From positions 186,001 to 250,000 of the forward strand of contig NZ_JAMZEA010000010.1 of NCBI RefSeq assembly GCF_024172125.1: a stretch of DNA of 64,000 bases, read 5' to 3'. The notes below the pieces were generated by a model, which was not told the origin of the DNA, did not search any database, and saw nothing but the letters and a program-made list of their open reading frames with translations. A program made the position numbers and the translations under genes. Positions within the stretch are counted from its first letter, which is position 1. Each line of letters opens with the position of its first letter. Source of the stretch: Actinomadura rupiterrae. GTDB taxonomy: Bacteria > Actinomycetota > Actinomycetes > Streptosporangiales > Streptosporangiaceae. Below, in pieces: positions 26,131 through 33,359 of this stretch.

Positions 26131-26346
26131 TCACAGCCGGGCGGCCAGCTCCTCCCCGAGCCGGTCCAGGTGCGTCCGCGCCAGCCGCTCCCGCTCCTCG
26201 GGCGGCAGCGTCCCGACGGTGTGCACCTCGACCGGGAAGTGGAAGTCGATGACCGGCCCGGCGTCGGCCCGGTGCTCGTCGCCCGGACCGGTTCCCCGGT
26301 ACTCGTCGTCCGCTGCGGGGCCGGCCCACCTGCCGGTGTCCGACAC
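26131..26346 (-). CDS. Small cluster protein with HxPVxV...GxL module
   Basis: A 71-aa protein: a polar acidic N-terminus of about 33 residues, then DFHFPVEVHTVGTLPPEERERLARTHLDRLGEELAARL split as a short strand and helix. The second half resembles the N-terminus of the 82-aa protein at 17288-17536. It lies 3 bp after the tube gene, so it is certainly co-transcribed. It might be a tube or cargo chaperone; that is inference. GTG 26346. Confidence 0.6.
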   Translation of the reverse strand: MSDTGRWAGPAADDEYRGTGPGDEHRADAGPVIDFHFPVEVHTVGTLPPEERERLARTHLDRLGEELAARL

Positions 26347-26349
26347 GGC

Positions 26350-26742
26350 CTACGCCTCGACGCCGACGTCCAGCGCGGCGCAGTTGAAGCTGGCCTGCGG
26401 GACGCCGTCCACGACCACGTTGCTGGGGTTGGCCGAGGTGACGACGCAGCGCGCGAACTTCAGCGAGCCGAACGCCCAGTCGGTGCCCTTCTTCTCCGCC
26501 ACCACGACCGCGAACTCGCCGCCCGCGGTGGCCAGCTGCGTCAGGTCGGCCACGGCCGTCCCGACGGCGGGCACCGTCATGGTGAAGGTGAAGGTGAACG
26601 GCTGCCGGACGAATCCGACGTTGTCCGCCTCAAGGCTGTGCAGCACGGTGTGCGGCACGTTGAAGGTGGGGGTGAAGCTGGAGATCGGCGTGATGGTCCT
26701 GTCGCCGAGCTTGACCTCCAGCCGGGTGTTCCAGTCCGACAT
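26350..26742 (-). CDS. Tail tube protein
   Basis: A 130-aa protein with the beta-sandwich pattern of gp19/Hcp-type tubes: MSDWNTRLEVKLGDRTITPISSFTPTFNVPHTVLHSLEADNVGFVRQP begins the family layout, continuing with FTFTFTMTVPAVG and ending in FNCAALDVGVEA. Hexameric rings of this protein would stack to form the inner tube through which cargo passes. It is directly downstream of the sheath gene (10 bp). Only one tube gene is present, unlike eCIS clusters, which often have two or three. Confidence 0.8.
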   Translation of the reverse strand: MSDWNTRLEVKLGDRTITPISSFTPTFNVPHTVLHSLEADNVGFVRQPFTFTFTMTVPAVGTAVADLTQLATAGGEFAVVVAEKKGTDWAFGSLKFARCVVTSANPSNVVVDGVPQASFNCAALDVGVEA

Positions 26743-26752
26743 CGGTGCTCTC

Positions 26753-27910
26753 CTAGCTGATCTTCAGGTTGGCGGTGATCCGGTGCACGGCCCCGGCGTA
26801 GTGGACGGCGATCTGGACCTGGACGAGCCGCTGGGTCTCGGCGTTGTGCAGGCGCTGCGCCTCGGCGGCGGTGAGCGTCGCGGGGTCCTTGTCCAGCAGC
26901 GCCAGCAGCGGCACCGACACGTCGAAGTCGGTCAGCACGTCCGCCTGGACCTGCGGGGTGAGGATCGCCTCGATCTGCGCGACCACCGACCGCAGCCCGG
27001 TCCGGCTGATCCGCACGTTCCCGATCGACTTGATCAGCTGCGCGTTGAGCTGGAAGGACAGGCTGTCGACGAAGCGCCGCGCGTCGATGTAGGGGATGCC
27101 GCCGGGGTTGCCGGTGTAGCCCTCGCCCATGTAGATCGCGCCGCCGGGGATCAGCGCCGGGCTGGTCAGCCAGTTCACGCCGTTCTTGGCGGCCGGGCCC
27201 GAGTCGTTGTTCTCCGAGCCGTTCAGCGCCTCGATCTGCGCCTGGGTGAACGCCGCGCTGGTGATGTTCACCTGCTTGAGCAGCAGCGACACCTGCGGCT
27301 CGTACCCGGCGATCGTCCCGGCGACGGCGGCGGCCGCGTCCTGGGTGCTGCGGTGGGCGATGTAGACCATGCGGTCGGTCGCCAGGAGCCCGGCGACCGG
27401 GGTCGGATCGGCGGAGTCCTTGGGCAGCATCGCCACGCCGATGCGCTGCCGGCCGTCGCCGCCGGTCTCGGAGACCGACACGACGTGCTTGGCGAGCGCC
27501 ACCAGCGCGCCGTCCGGGGTGGGCGGCGTCGCGGACGGGTTGCCGACCGCGATGTTCGCGGCCGTCGCGGGGACGTTGGCCAGCAGGACGATCTGCGCGT
27601 CCAGCCCGGCGATCACGTCGAGGGCGGCCTTGAAGTCGGGCGTGGTCTCGTTCACCCGCACGCCGGTGACCAGGGACGGGCCGGGCGACTGGCCCAGCGC
27701 GAGCGCGATCGCCTCGCCGAGGTCGCCGGGCGCGCGGCGGCGGGCCTCGGCCGGGTCGGTGAAGTCGACCGGCGTGTTGACCTGCAGCAGGTCGGACGGC
27801 GGGGTGGCGGGCGGGCTGAGCTTGCCGGCCACGGCGATGTTCCCGAAGGCGCGCACGGCCGGCGCGGACAGGTTCACCTGCGGGTTCACCCGGATGTAGC
27901 GGACGGTCAT
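26753..27910 (-). CDS. Contractile tail sheath protein
   Basis: A 385-aa sheath subunit. The middle region (FKAALDVIAGLDAQIVLLANVP, ADRMVYIAHRSTQ) and the C-terminal block (GVNWLTSPALIPGGAIYMGEGYTGNPGGIPYIDARRFVDSLSFQLNAQL) match the inner domain of phage sheaths, where the C-terminal strand interlocks with neighbours (RLVQVQIAVHYAGAVHRITANLKIS). Its shortness suggests a minimal sheath without large outer insertions. Next to the tube gene. Only one sheath gene is present. Confidence 0.85.
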   Translation of the reverse strand: MTVRYIRVNPQVNLSAPAVRAFGNIAVAGKLSPPATPPSDLLQVNTPVDFTDPAEARRRAPGDLGEAIALALGQSPGPSLVTGVRVNETTPDFKAALDVIAGLDAQIVLLANVPATAANIAVGNPSATPPTPDGALVALAKHVVSVSETGGDGRQRIGVAMLPKDSADPTPVAGLLATDRMVYIAHRSTQDAAAAVAGTIAGYEPQVSLLLKQVNITSAAFTQAQIEALNGSENNDSGPAAKNGVNWLTSPALIPGGAIYMGEGYTGNPGGIPYIDARRFVDSLSFQLNAQLIKSIGNVRISRTGLRSVVAQIEAILTPQVQADVLTDFDVSVPLLALLDKDPATLTAAEAQRLHNAETQRLVQVQIAVHYAGAVHRITANLKIS

Positions 27911-27985
27911 CGTCCCCTCTCCCTCTCTCGGTGGGGATTGGCTGGTCGTTCGTGTCGGTTGGTTCGTTCGTTCAGGCGGTGCGGG

Positions 27986-28813
27986 TCAGGCGGTGTCGTC
28001 GAGGAACAGAGCGGCCACGCCGGCGGAGGCGTAGAGCCGCTGGACGTCCGCGGCGGACGGCCCGCCTCCGGCCAGCCCGGACTGGGCCAGGACGGCGGCG
28101 AGCGCGTACGGCGAGGCGGTCTCGGCCGGGATCGTCGCGGGGCCGGCGCCTGGCAGCGTCCGGGCGGTCTCCCGCACCAGCCGCGCCGCGCGCAGCCCGG
28201 CCGCCAGGTCGAACGGGTCGACCGCCAGCACCGCCAGCGGCACCGAAAGGGTCCGGACGTTGGCCGGGTCCTTCGGGTCGAACGGCGCCGCGGCCTTCAG
28301 CTGGATGGTGGTGACGAGCAGGTCGAACCGCTCGCGCAGCTCGGCGAGCGTGGTGATGCCGTGCTCGCGCATGAAGGCGTCGAGGTCCAGGAACGGGAAC
28401 CGGGTGCGGAAGTCGTCCAGGCTGGTGGGCTCGACGGGCGCGGTGACCACCGACTCGGCCCCGGCCGGGTCGATGTCGACCACGACCGTCACGCGCAGCC
28501 GCGCCAGCATGTCGATCCAGACCGGCGCGGCGGGGCGCGCCTCGGTCACGTCGAGCTCGGTGCGGCTGTAGCCGGGGACGGTCTGGCTCCAGTTCCCGGT
28601 GATCCGGGCGGCGGGGAACAGCGGGCGCTGCGGCTCCAGCTCGTCCACGGCCACGTCGGTCACCTGGTCGATCCGGACGGCCGCCAGGTCGAACGCGGTG
28701 GACAGGACGGTCCGCAGCGCGGCCCGTCCCGGGTCGGCGGCGGGCAGCAGCAGGCCGCGCAGCGTCGCCGGATCGGCGAGCCGCAGCAGCGCCCGGTCCC
28801 GGAATGACGTCAC
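27986..28813 (-). CDS. Unknown protein upstream of the sheath (possible terminator or cap)
   Basis: A 275-aa soluble protein not recognised from sequence. It begins MTSFRDRALLRLADPATLRGLLLPA, has a beta-rich centre (TRITGNWSQTVPGYSRTELDVTEA, VTVVVDIDPAG), a helical stretch (FPFLDLDAFMREHGITTLAELRERF), and ends in alanine-rich helices. Its place before the sheath gene is where tail terminator or cap genes stand in several phage and injection-system clusters. GTG 28813 lies 17 bp after the stop of the Ig-like gene. Function is inference from position. Confidence 0.55.
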   Translation of the reverse strand: MTSFRDRALLRLADPATLRGLLLPAADPGRAALRTVLSTAFDLAAVRIDQVTDVAVDELEPQRPLFPAARITGNWSQTVPGYSRTELDVTEARPAAPVWIDMLARLRVTVVVDIDPAGAESVVTAPVEPTSLDDFRTRFPFLDLDAFMREHGITTLAELRERFDLLVTTIQLKAAAPFDPKDPANVRTLSVPLAVLAVDPFDLAAGLRAARLVRETARTLPGAGPATIPAETASPYALAAVLAQSGLAGGGPSAADVQRLYASAGVAALFLDDTA

Positions 28814-28829
28814 GTTCGCTCCGTCCGGG

Positions 28830-29825
28830 TCAGAACTGGATGGTGATCTGCGAGGTGGCCGAACCCGTGCCGCCGCGCACGTCGGTCGCGGTGATGCTGA
28901 ACGCGATGCCGTCCCCGGTGGTGCTGAAGGGGATGGACGCCGTCCAGGTGGACCAGTCGCCGTTCGGGCCGGTGTTGGTCGCCTGGCCGGAGATGTTCAG
29001 CGCGGGCACCGAGTAGCCGACCGACGCGATGCCGGACGCGGCGCCGGAGGTCGTGCCGCTCAGCGACAGGACCGCCGGGAGCTGGCTCACCACCAGGGGG
29101 TTCGTGAACGGGTTGATCGACACGGCCGGCGGCGCGGAGTCCTGCGCGACGACCGAGCGGCTCTGGCTGGTCGAGCGGCCCTGCGCGTCCACGACCGTCA
29201 CCGTGATCGGGCGCGGGCCGAGCGGGGTCTGCGCCAGCGTCCGGGACTTGGTGAAGTGCGTGCCGGTGTCCTGGTCGGAGGTGGTCGTGCCGTCCAGCCC
29301 GACCTGCACGGTCAGCGGGTAGGCCAGCCCGGACGGGGTGGTGAGGTCGACCGTCAGCGACCCGCCGTTGGGGCCGACGCCGACCGCCGTGCCGTCCGCC
29401 GGGGTGTTCCAGGTGAACGAGGGCGGCGGCGGGGCCACGGCGGTCGCGGTCATCGGGTTGGCCGTGTAGGTCCGGCCGTCCGTGGTGTTGCCGGTGCCGG
29501 TGACCTGGTACGAGCCGGGGCTGAGGAAGGTGAACGGGTAGGTGCCGCCGCTGTTGACGGAGTCGCGATGGTCGCGGGTCTCGCCGAGGCCCTGCACGGC
29601 CACGACCAGCTCCTGGAAGTTCGCCGCCGGGATCGGCGCCCACCTGCCGCCCTGGAGGATCCAGTTGGTGCCGCGGTCCACGTGCAGCGTGATCGAGGCC
29701 GGCACGCCCGTGACGACCTGGGTGCTCGGCATGGACAGCCAGACCGAGGGCGGCGAGCTGTCCGGCGGCTGGGTGATGCTCTCCACCGGGCCCTCGTCGC
29801 GCTCGGTCACGTCGTGCTCTGTCAC
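28830..29825 (-). CDS. Ig-like beta-sandwich protein, first gene of the particle operon
   Basis: A 331-aa Thr/Ser/Gly-rich protein built of about three Ig-like or fibronectin-like domains: around 30-130 (SITLHVDRGTNWILQGG), 135-225 (PSFTWNTPADGTAVGVG to ITVTVVDAQGRS), and 240-331 (PPAVSINPF to FSITATDVRGGTGS). No signal peptide, so it is likely released with the particle; decoration, fibre or target-binding function is inferred. The GTG at 29825 with GGGGGA upstream starts just inside the GGAAC control region. Confidence 0.65.
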   Translation of the reverse strand: MTEHDVTERDEGPVESITQPPDSSPPSVWLSMPSTQVVTGVPASITLHVDRGTNWILQGGRWAPIPAANFQELVVAVQGLGETRDHRDSVNSGGTYPFTFLSPGSYQVTGTGNTTDGRTYTANPMTATAVAPPPPSFTWNTPADGTAVGVGPNGGSLTVDLTTPSGLAYPLTVQVGLDGTTTSDQDTGTHFTKSRTLAQTPLGPRPITVTVVDAQGRSTSQSRSVVAQDSAPPAVSINPFTNPLVVSQLPAVLSLSGTTSGAASGIASVGYSVPALNISGQATNTGPNGDWSTWTASIPFSTTGDGIAFSITATDVRGGTGSATSQITIQF

Positions 29826-29860
29826 GGTTCCCCCTGGGAGGTCGGCGGTGGGCCCGGGGC

Positions 29861-29983
29861 GTTCCCGGACTCACCCCCAGGGCGTTCCAACCCGTTCCAG
29901 GCCGTTCCGCCCGGATGGCACGGCCTGGAACGGGATGTGGAACGGGGCGTGGAACGGGATGGAACGCCGCTCGGGTGAACGTC
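29861..29983. promoter_or_regulatory. Divergent control region with inverted GGAAC array
   Basis: Reading outwards toward each gene, GGAAC occurs three times at 10-bp spacing on the minus strand (cores 29884, 29894 and 29904, with another at 29861) and four times on the plus strand (29927, 29939, 29951, 29961; spacing 12, 12, 10). The innermost parts form a perfect 14-bp inverted repeat, CGGCCTGGAACGGG on each strand (29891-29904 and 29921-29934). Both arms end in a similar GGAACGCC...GGGTGA...GTCC stretch. GGAAC is the typical -35 core of ECF sigma factors, but the array also fits cooperative binding by a repressor or activator. Confidence 0.75.
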
Positions 29984-30002
29984 CACCAGAGAGGGGAACC
30001 CG

Positions 30003-30836
30003 ATGTCGTTGGCGACGTCGTCAGAACCGAAGCCGCCCGAACCGCGGAACCAGGCCCGCACCTACCCGGAGGACGGGCCGCAGGACGTCCCGCAGACGCC
30101 GGGCAGCGTGGTCGAGCCGGAGACCGCGCTCGCCGGGGCCGCCGCCGGCGGCGCCGACGCGATGCTGGCGGCGGCGCGCGGCGAGCTGGGGCAGGGCGAG
30201 CACCCGCCGGGCTCGAACCACAACAAGTACACCGACTGGTACGGGCTCGGCGACGCCCCGTGGTGCGACATCTTCATGGCCTGGTGCGCCGACCGCGCCG
30301 GCTGCCTCAAGGCCGTCGGTCGGTTCGCCTACACGCCCTGGCACGCCCAGTGGTTCAAGGACCACGGCCGCTGGGGCGACGTGCCGCGCAAGGGCGCGAT
30401 CGTGTTCTACGACTGGGGCGGCTCGCGCGACATCGACGCGATCGACCACGTCGGCGTCGTCGAGGCCGTCCGCGGGGACGGCACGATCGTCACCCTGGAG
30501 GGCAACACCGAGGACATGGTCCGGCGGCGCGTCCGGTCCTTCGGCATCGTCGGCTACGGCTACCCGGACTACGCCTCGGGCGGCGGACCGGCGCCCGCGC
30601 CGTCCGGCGGGTCGGCGCCCGCGTGGCCCGGCCGGTTCCTCCGGCAGCCGCCGGTCATGACGGGCGGCGACGTCCGGACCTGGCAGCAGCGGATGAGCGA
30701 CCGCGGCTGGAACCTCGCCGTGGACGGCGCGTACGGCCCGGGGTCGGAGTCGGTGTGCCGCCGCTTCCAGTCCGAGAAGAGCCTGGAGGTGGACGGCGTC
30801 GTCGGCCCCCTGACCTGGCGCGCCGCTTGGAGCTGA
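30003..30836 (+). CDS. CHAP-domain peptidoglycan amidase/endopeptidase with PG-binding domain
   Basis: A 277-aa lysin. N-terminal 50 residues are disordered. The CHAP domain (about 52-195) has catalytic Cys88 in APWCDIFMAWC, His149 in IDHVGVVE, and an acidic residue in LEGNTE. After a Gly/Pro/Ala linker, a PG_binding_1 domain follows (about 210-277, with GGDVRTWQQRMSDRGW and AYGPGSESVCRRFQSEK). There is no signal peptide or transmembrane helix, as in phage endolysins, and no holin is present nearby. Divergent from the particle operon across the GGAAC array; ATG 30003 has GAGAGGGGAA upstream. It probably helps particle release or cell-wall passage. Confidence 0.88.
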   Translation: MSLATSSEPKPPEPRNQARTYPEDGPQDVPQTPGSVVEPETALAGAAAGGADAMLAAARGELGQGEHPPGSNHNKYTDWYGLGDAPWCDIFMAWCADRAGCLKAVGRFAYTPWHAQWFKDHGRWGDVPRKGAIVFYDWGGSRDIDAIDHVGVVEAVRGDGTIVTLEGNTEDMVRRRVRSFGIVGYGYPDYASGGGPAPAPSGGSAPAWPGRFLRQPPVMTGGDVRTWQQRMSDRGWNLAVDGAYGPGSESVCRRFQSEKSLEVDGVVGPLTWRAAWS

Positions 30837-30968
30837 GCCCCGCGAGCGCGGGCGCGGGGGAGCGACGCGCGGGGAGCCGCGCGGGGGAGCGGGCCCGGGG
30901 CGGGGATTTGATTCGGCTTTGCCGCTGGATGTCCCGGCTGTGGCGGTCCGGTTCGTAGCGTTGCGATC

Positions 30969-31889
30969 ATGAAGGCCGCCAGCTACGACGCCTACGCCCC
31001 GGACAACTCGCGCCTGCGCTTCGGGGACGTCCCGGACCCGCGCGTCGGGCCCGGGCAGGTCCTGGTCGAGGTGCGCGCCGCCGCGGTGAACCCGGTGGAC
31101 TGGAAGCTGATGGCGGGCGGCCTGGACGCGATCGTCGAGGCCGTCTTCCCGGTCGTCCCCGGCTGGGACGTCGCGGGCGTGGTCACCGCCGTCGGAACCG
31201 ACACCCCGGAGTTCGTCCCCGGCGACGAGGTGATCTCCTACGCGCGGATGCCGATCGTCCGGCACGGGACGTTCGCCGAGTACGTCGCCGTGCCGGTCGA
31301 GTCCGTCGCGCGGCGTCCGGTCGCGCTCGACTGGGCCCAGTCCGCCGGGCTGCCGCTCGTCGGCCTGACCGCTCAACGCCTGCTGGACCGGCTGGCGGTC
31401 GGGCCGGGCGACGTGCTGCTGGTGTACGCGGCGTCCGGAGGGGTCGGCAGCATGGCCGTCCAGCTGGGCCGCGAGCGCGGCGCCCGCGTCATCGGCACCG
31501 CCTCGTCCCGCAACCAGGACTACGTCCGGTCGCTGGGCGGCGAACCGGTCACCTACGGCGACGGCCAGACCGAGCGCATCCGCGACCTGGCGCCCAACGG
31601 CGTCACGGCGGTGGCGGACTGCGTGGGCGGGCAGCTCGACACCACGCTCGCCGTCCTGGCTCCGAACGGGCGGCACGCCTCGATCGCCGATCCCGACGTC
31701 GTCCAGCACGGCGGCTCGTCGGTCTGGGCGCGTCCGGGCGGCGCGGCGCTCACCGAACTGGCCGCGCTCGCCGACCAGGGCGCCCTCACCGTGGAGGTCG
31801 CGCGGACCTTCCCGCTGTCGGAGGTGGGCGCCGCCTTCGACGCCAGCCGCACCGGCCACACCCGCGGCAAGCTCGTCCTGCTGCCGTAA
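30969..31889 (+). CDS. NADP-dependent quinone-type oxidoreductase (MDR superfamily)
   Basis: A 306-aa zinc-free medium-chain dehydrogenase. The GroES-like half (AAVNPVDWKLMAGGL, PGWDVAGVVTAVG) is followed by a Rossmann domain with YAASGGVGSMAVQLGRERGARVIG and a C-terminal SRTGHTRGKLVLLP, typical of quinone oxidoreductases. Substrate unknown. Start ATG 30969; a TAGCGT hexamer 7 bp upstream would make a leaderless transcript possible. Monocistronic; a short hairpin (31904-31918) follows. Confidence 0.88.
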   Translation: MKAASYDAYAPDNSRLRFGDVPDPRVGPGQVLVEVRAAAVNPVDWKLMAGGLDAIVEAVFPVVPGWDVAGVVTAVGTDTPEFVPGDEVISYARMPIVRHGTFAEYVAVPVESVARRPVALDWAQSAGLPLVGLTAQRLLDRLAVGPGDVLLVYAASGGVGSMAVQLGRERGARVIGTASSRNQDYVRSLGGEPVTYGDGQTERIRDLAPNGVTAVADCVGGQLDTTLAVLAPNGRHASIADPDVVQHGGSSVWARPGGAALTELAALADQGALTVEVARTFPLSEVGAAFDASRTGHTRGKLVLLP

Positions 31890-31903
31890 TTCGTCCCGCG
31901 TCC

Positions 31904-31918
31904 GGGCTTGGCAAGCCC
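31904..31918 (+). terminator. Short hairpin after the oxidoreductase gene
   Basis: GGGCTTGGCAAGCCC forms a perfect 6-bp stem around three bases, 14 bp after the stop. Confidence 0.4.
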
Positions 31919-31929
31919 CTGGACGGCCG

Positions 31930-31963
31930 GAGTATATCGAGTATAGTACCGGGTATTCTCCGG
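31930..31963. promoter_or_regulatory. A/T-rich promoter-operator of the padR gene
   Basis: GAGTATATC and GAGTATAGT stand in direct tandem (31930-31947), followed by GGGTATTCTCC; GGAGTATA and TATTCTCC frame the block as an imperfect inverted repeat. TATAGT (31942-31947) could be the -10 element. This AT-rich island in a GC-rich region is the likely autoregulatory site of the PadR protein. Confidence 0.5.
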
Positions 31964-31972
31964 GAGGCGCGG

Positions 31973-32578
31973 ATGAGCATCCGGCACGCGTTGCTGTCGC
32001 TGCTGGCCGAGGGGCCCAAGTACGGGCTGCGGCTGCGCGAGGAGTTCGAGCACCGCACGGGCGAGCTGTGGCCGCTGAACGTCGGCCAGGTCTACACGAG
32101 CCTGCAGCGGCTGGAACGGGACGGGCTGATCGAGTCCGACGACGAGGCGGGCGACCGGTCCTCGCAGAAGCGGTACCGGCTCACCCGGGCCGGGCGGGAC
32201 GAGCTGGACGGCTGGTTGCGCGCCCCGTCCGGGGTCACGCCGCCGCCGCGCGACGAGCTGGTCATCAAGCTGATGGTCGCCGCGACGGTGCCGGGCGTGG
32301 ACGTCCACGAGGTGGTGCAGGTCCACCGGCGGCAGGTGGTGGAGAGCATGCAGCGGCTCACCGCGCTCAAGGCCGCGACCGGTGCGGGCGCTGCGGGCGG
32401 CGCGGGTGATGACGGGCTCGCGCTGGTGGCCGATGCCGAGCTGTTCCGGCTCGATGCGGTCTACCGCTGGCTCGACACCGCCGAGGTCCGGCTCGCGCGG
32501 CTGGCGCGCGAACGCGTCCCGGACGGCCCGGTCCCGCAGCACACGCGGGTTTCGGAGCAGACGCGGACGCCGCGCTGA
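31973..32578 (+). CDS. PadR-family transcriptional regulator
   Basis: A 201-aa repressor. The winged helix is classic PadR: MSIRHALLSLLAEGPKYGLRLREEFEH, GQVYTSLQRLERDGLI, KRYRLTRAGRDELDGWL (to about residue 85), followed by the C-terminal dimerisation helix region. PadR proteins commonly control adjacent multidrug or peptide ABC exporters, as the two following genes suggest. ATG 31973 with GGGAGG upstream. The end is Arg-rich and poorly conserved-looking. Confidence 0.92.
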   Translation: MSIRHALLSLLAEGPKYGLRLREEFEHRTGELWPLNVGQVYTSLQRLERDGLIESDDEAGDRSSQKRYRLTRAGRDELDGWLRAPSGVTPPPRDELVIKLMVAATVPGVDVHEVVQVHRRQVVESMQRLTALKAATGAGAAGGAGDDGLALVADAELFRLDAVYRWLDTAEVRLARLARERVPDGPVPQHTRVSEQTRTPR

Positions 32579-32633
32579 GCTCCCCGCGCTTTCCGCGCCG
32601 AACCCTTTCGCGCTGACCCCCTGGAGGTGCGGT

Positions 32634-33359
32634 GTGACCGCCGCGATCGAACTGCGCAAGGTGTCCAAGCTGCACGGCGTGCCTCCCGACCGCGTCCGCG
32701 CGCTGTCGGAGGTGGATCTGACGGTCGGCTATGGCGAGCTGGTCGCGGTGATGGGGCCGAGCGGGTCGGGCAAGAGCACCCTGCTGACGATCGCCGGGAG
32801 CCTGGAGGAACCGAGCTCCGGACGCGTCACCATCGGCGGGGTCGAACTCGCGCAGGCGTCGCCCGCCGACCGGGCGAAGCTGCGGCGGCGGCTCGTCGGG
32901 TTCGTCTTCCAGGACTTCAACCTGCTGCCGGGCCTGACGGCCGCCGAGAACGTGGCGCTGCCGCTGGAGCTGGACGGCACCCGGTCCCGCGCCGCGCGGG
33001 CCGCCGCGCTCCGGGCGCTGGACCGGCTCGGCCTCGCCGCGCGCGCTGGCCGCTTCCCCGACGAGCTGTCGGGCGGCGAGCGGCAGCGGGTCGCGATCGC
33101 GCGCGCCCTGGTCGGCGACCGCCGCGTCCTCCTCGCCGACGAGCCGACCGGCGCGCTCGACTCGGTGAACGGCGAGGAGGTCATGCGGATGCTCTGCGCG
33201 GCGTGCCGCGAGCAGGACGCGGCGGGCGTGGTCGTCACGCACGACGCGCGGCTGGCGTCCTGGGCCGACCGGGTGGTGTTCCTGCGCGACGGGCGGCTGG
33301 TCGACCAGACCCGGCTGCCGCCCGGCGCGGACTCGCTGCTGGCCGGGGGAGCGCCGTGA
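32634..33359 (+). CDS. ABC transporter ATP-binding protein (MacB/LolD-type)
   Basis: A 241-aa ATPase with Walker A GPSGSGKST (about residues 43-51), Q-loop FVFQDFNLLPGLTAAENV, signature LSGGERQRVAIARAL, Walker B VLLADEPTGALDS and H-loop VVTHD. The ENVALPLEL segment and the 'TGALDS' tail mark the MacB/LolD/BceA group, which acts with FtsX-like permeases in antibiotic resistance or lipoprotein work. GTG 32634 follows CTGGAGG; GTGA overlap with the permease gene. Confidence 0.95.
   Translation: MTAAIELRKVSKLHGVPPDRVRALSEVDLTVGYGELVAVMGPSGSGKSTLLTIAGSLEEPSSGRVTIGGVELAQASPADRAKLRRRLVGFVFQDFNLLPGLTAAENVALPLELDGTRSRAARAAALRALDRLGLAARAGRFPDELSGGERQRVAIARALVGDRRVLLADEPTGALDSVNGEEVMRMLCAACREQDAAGVVVTHDARLASWADRVVFLRDGRLVDQTRLPPGADSLLAGGAP

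Noticed and set aside
14213..29825. Type VI secretion system
   Set aside because: No TssJLM membrane complex, ClpV or TssBC pair; one sheath and phage-type wedge proteins instead.
14213..30836. Complete prophage
   Set aside because: No capsid, portal, terminase, integrase or attachment repeats are seen, so a phage-tail-like particle is preferred.
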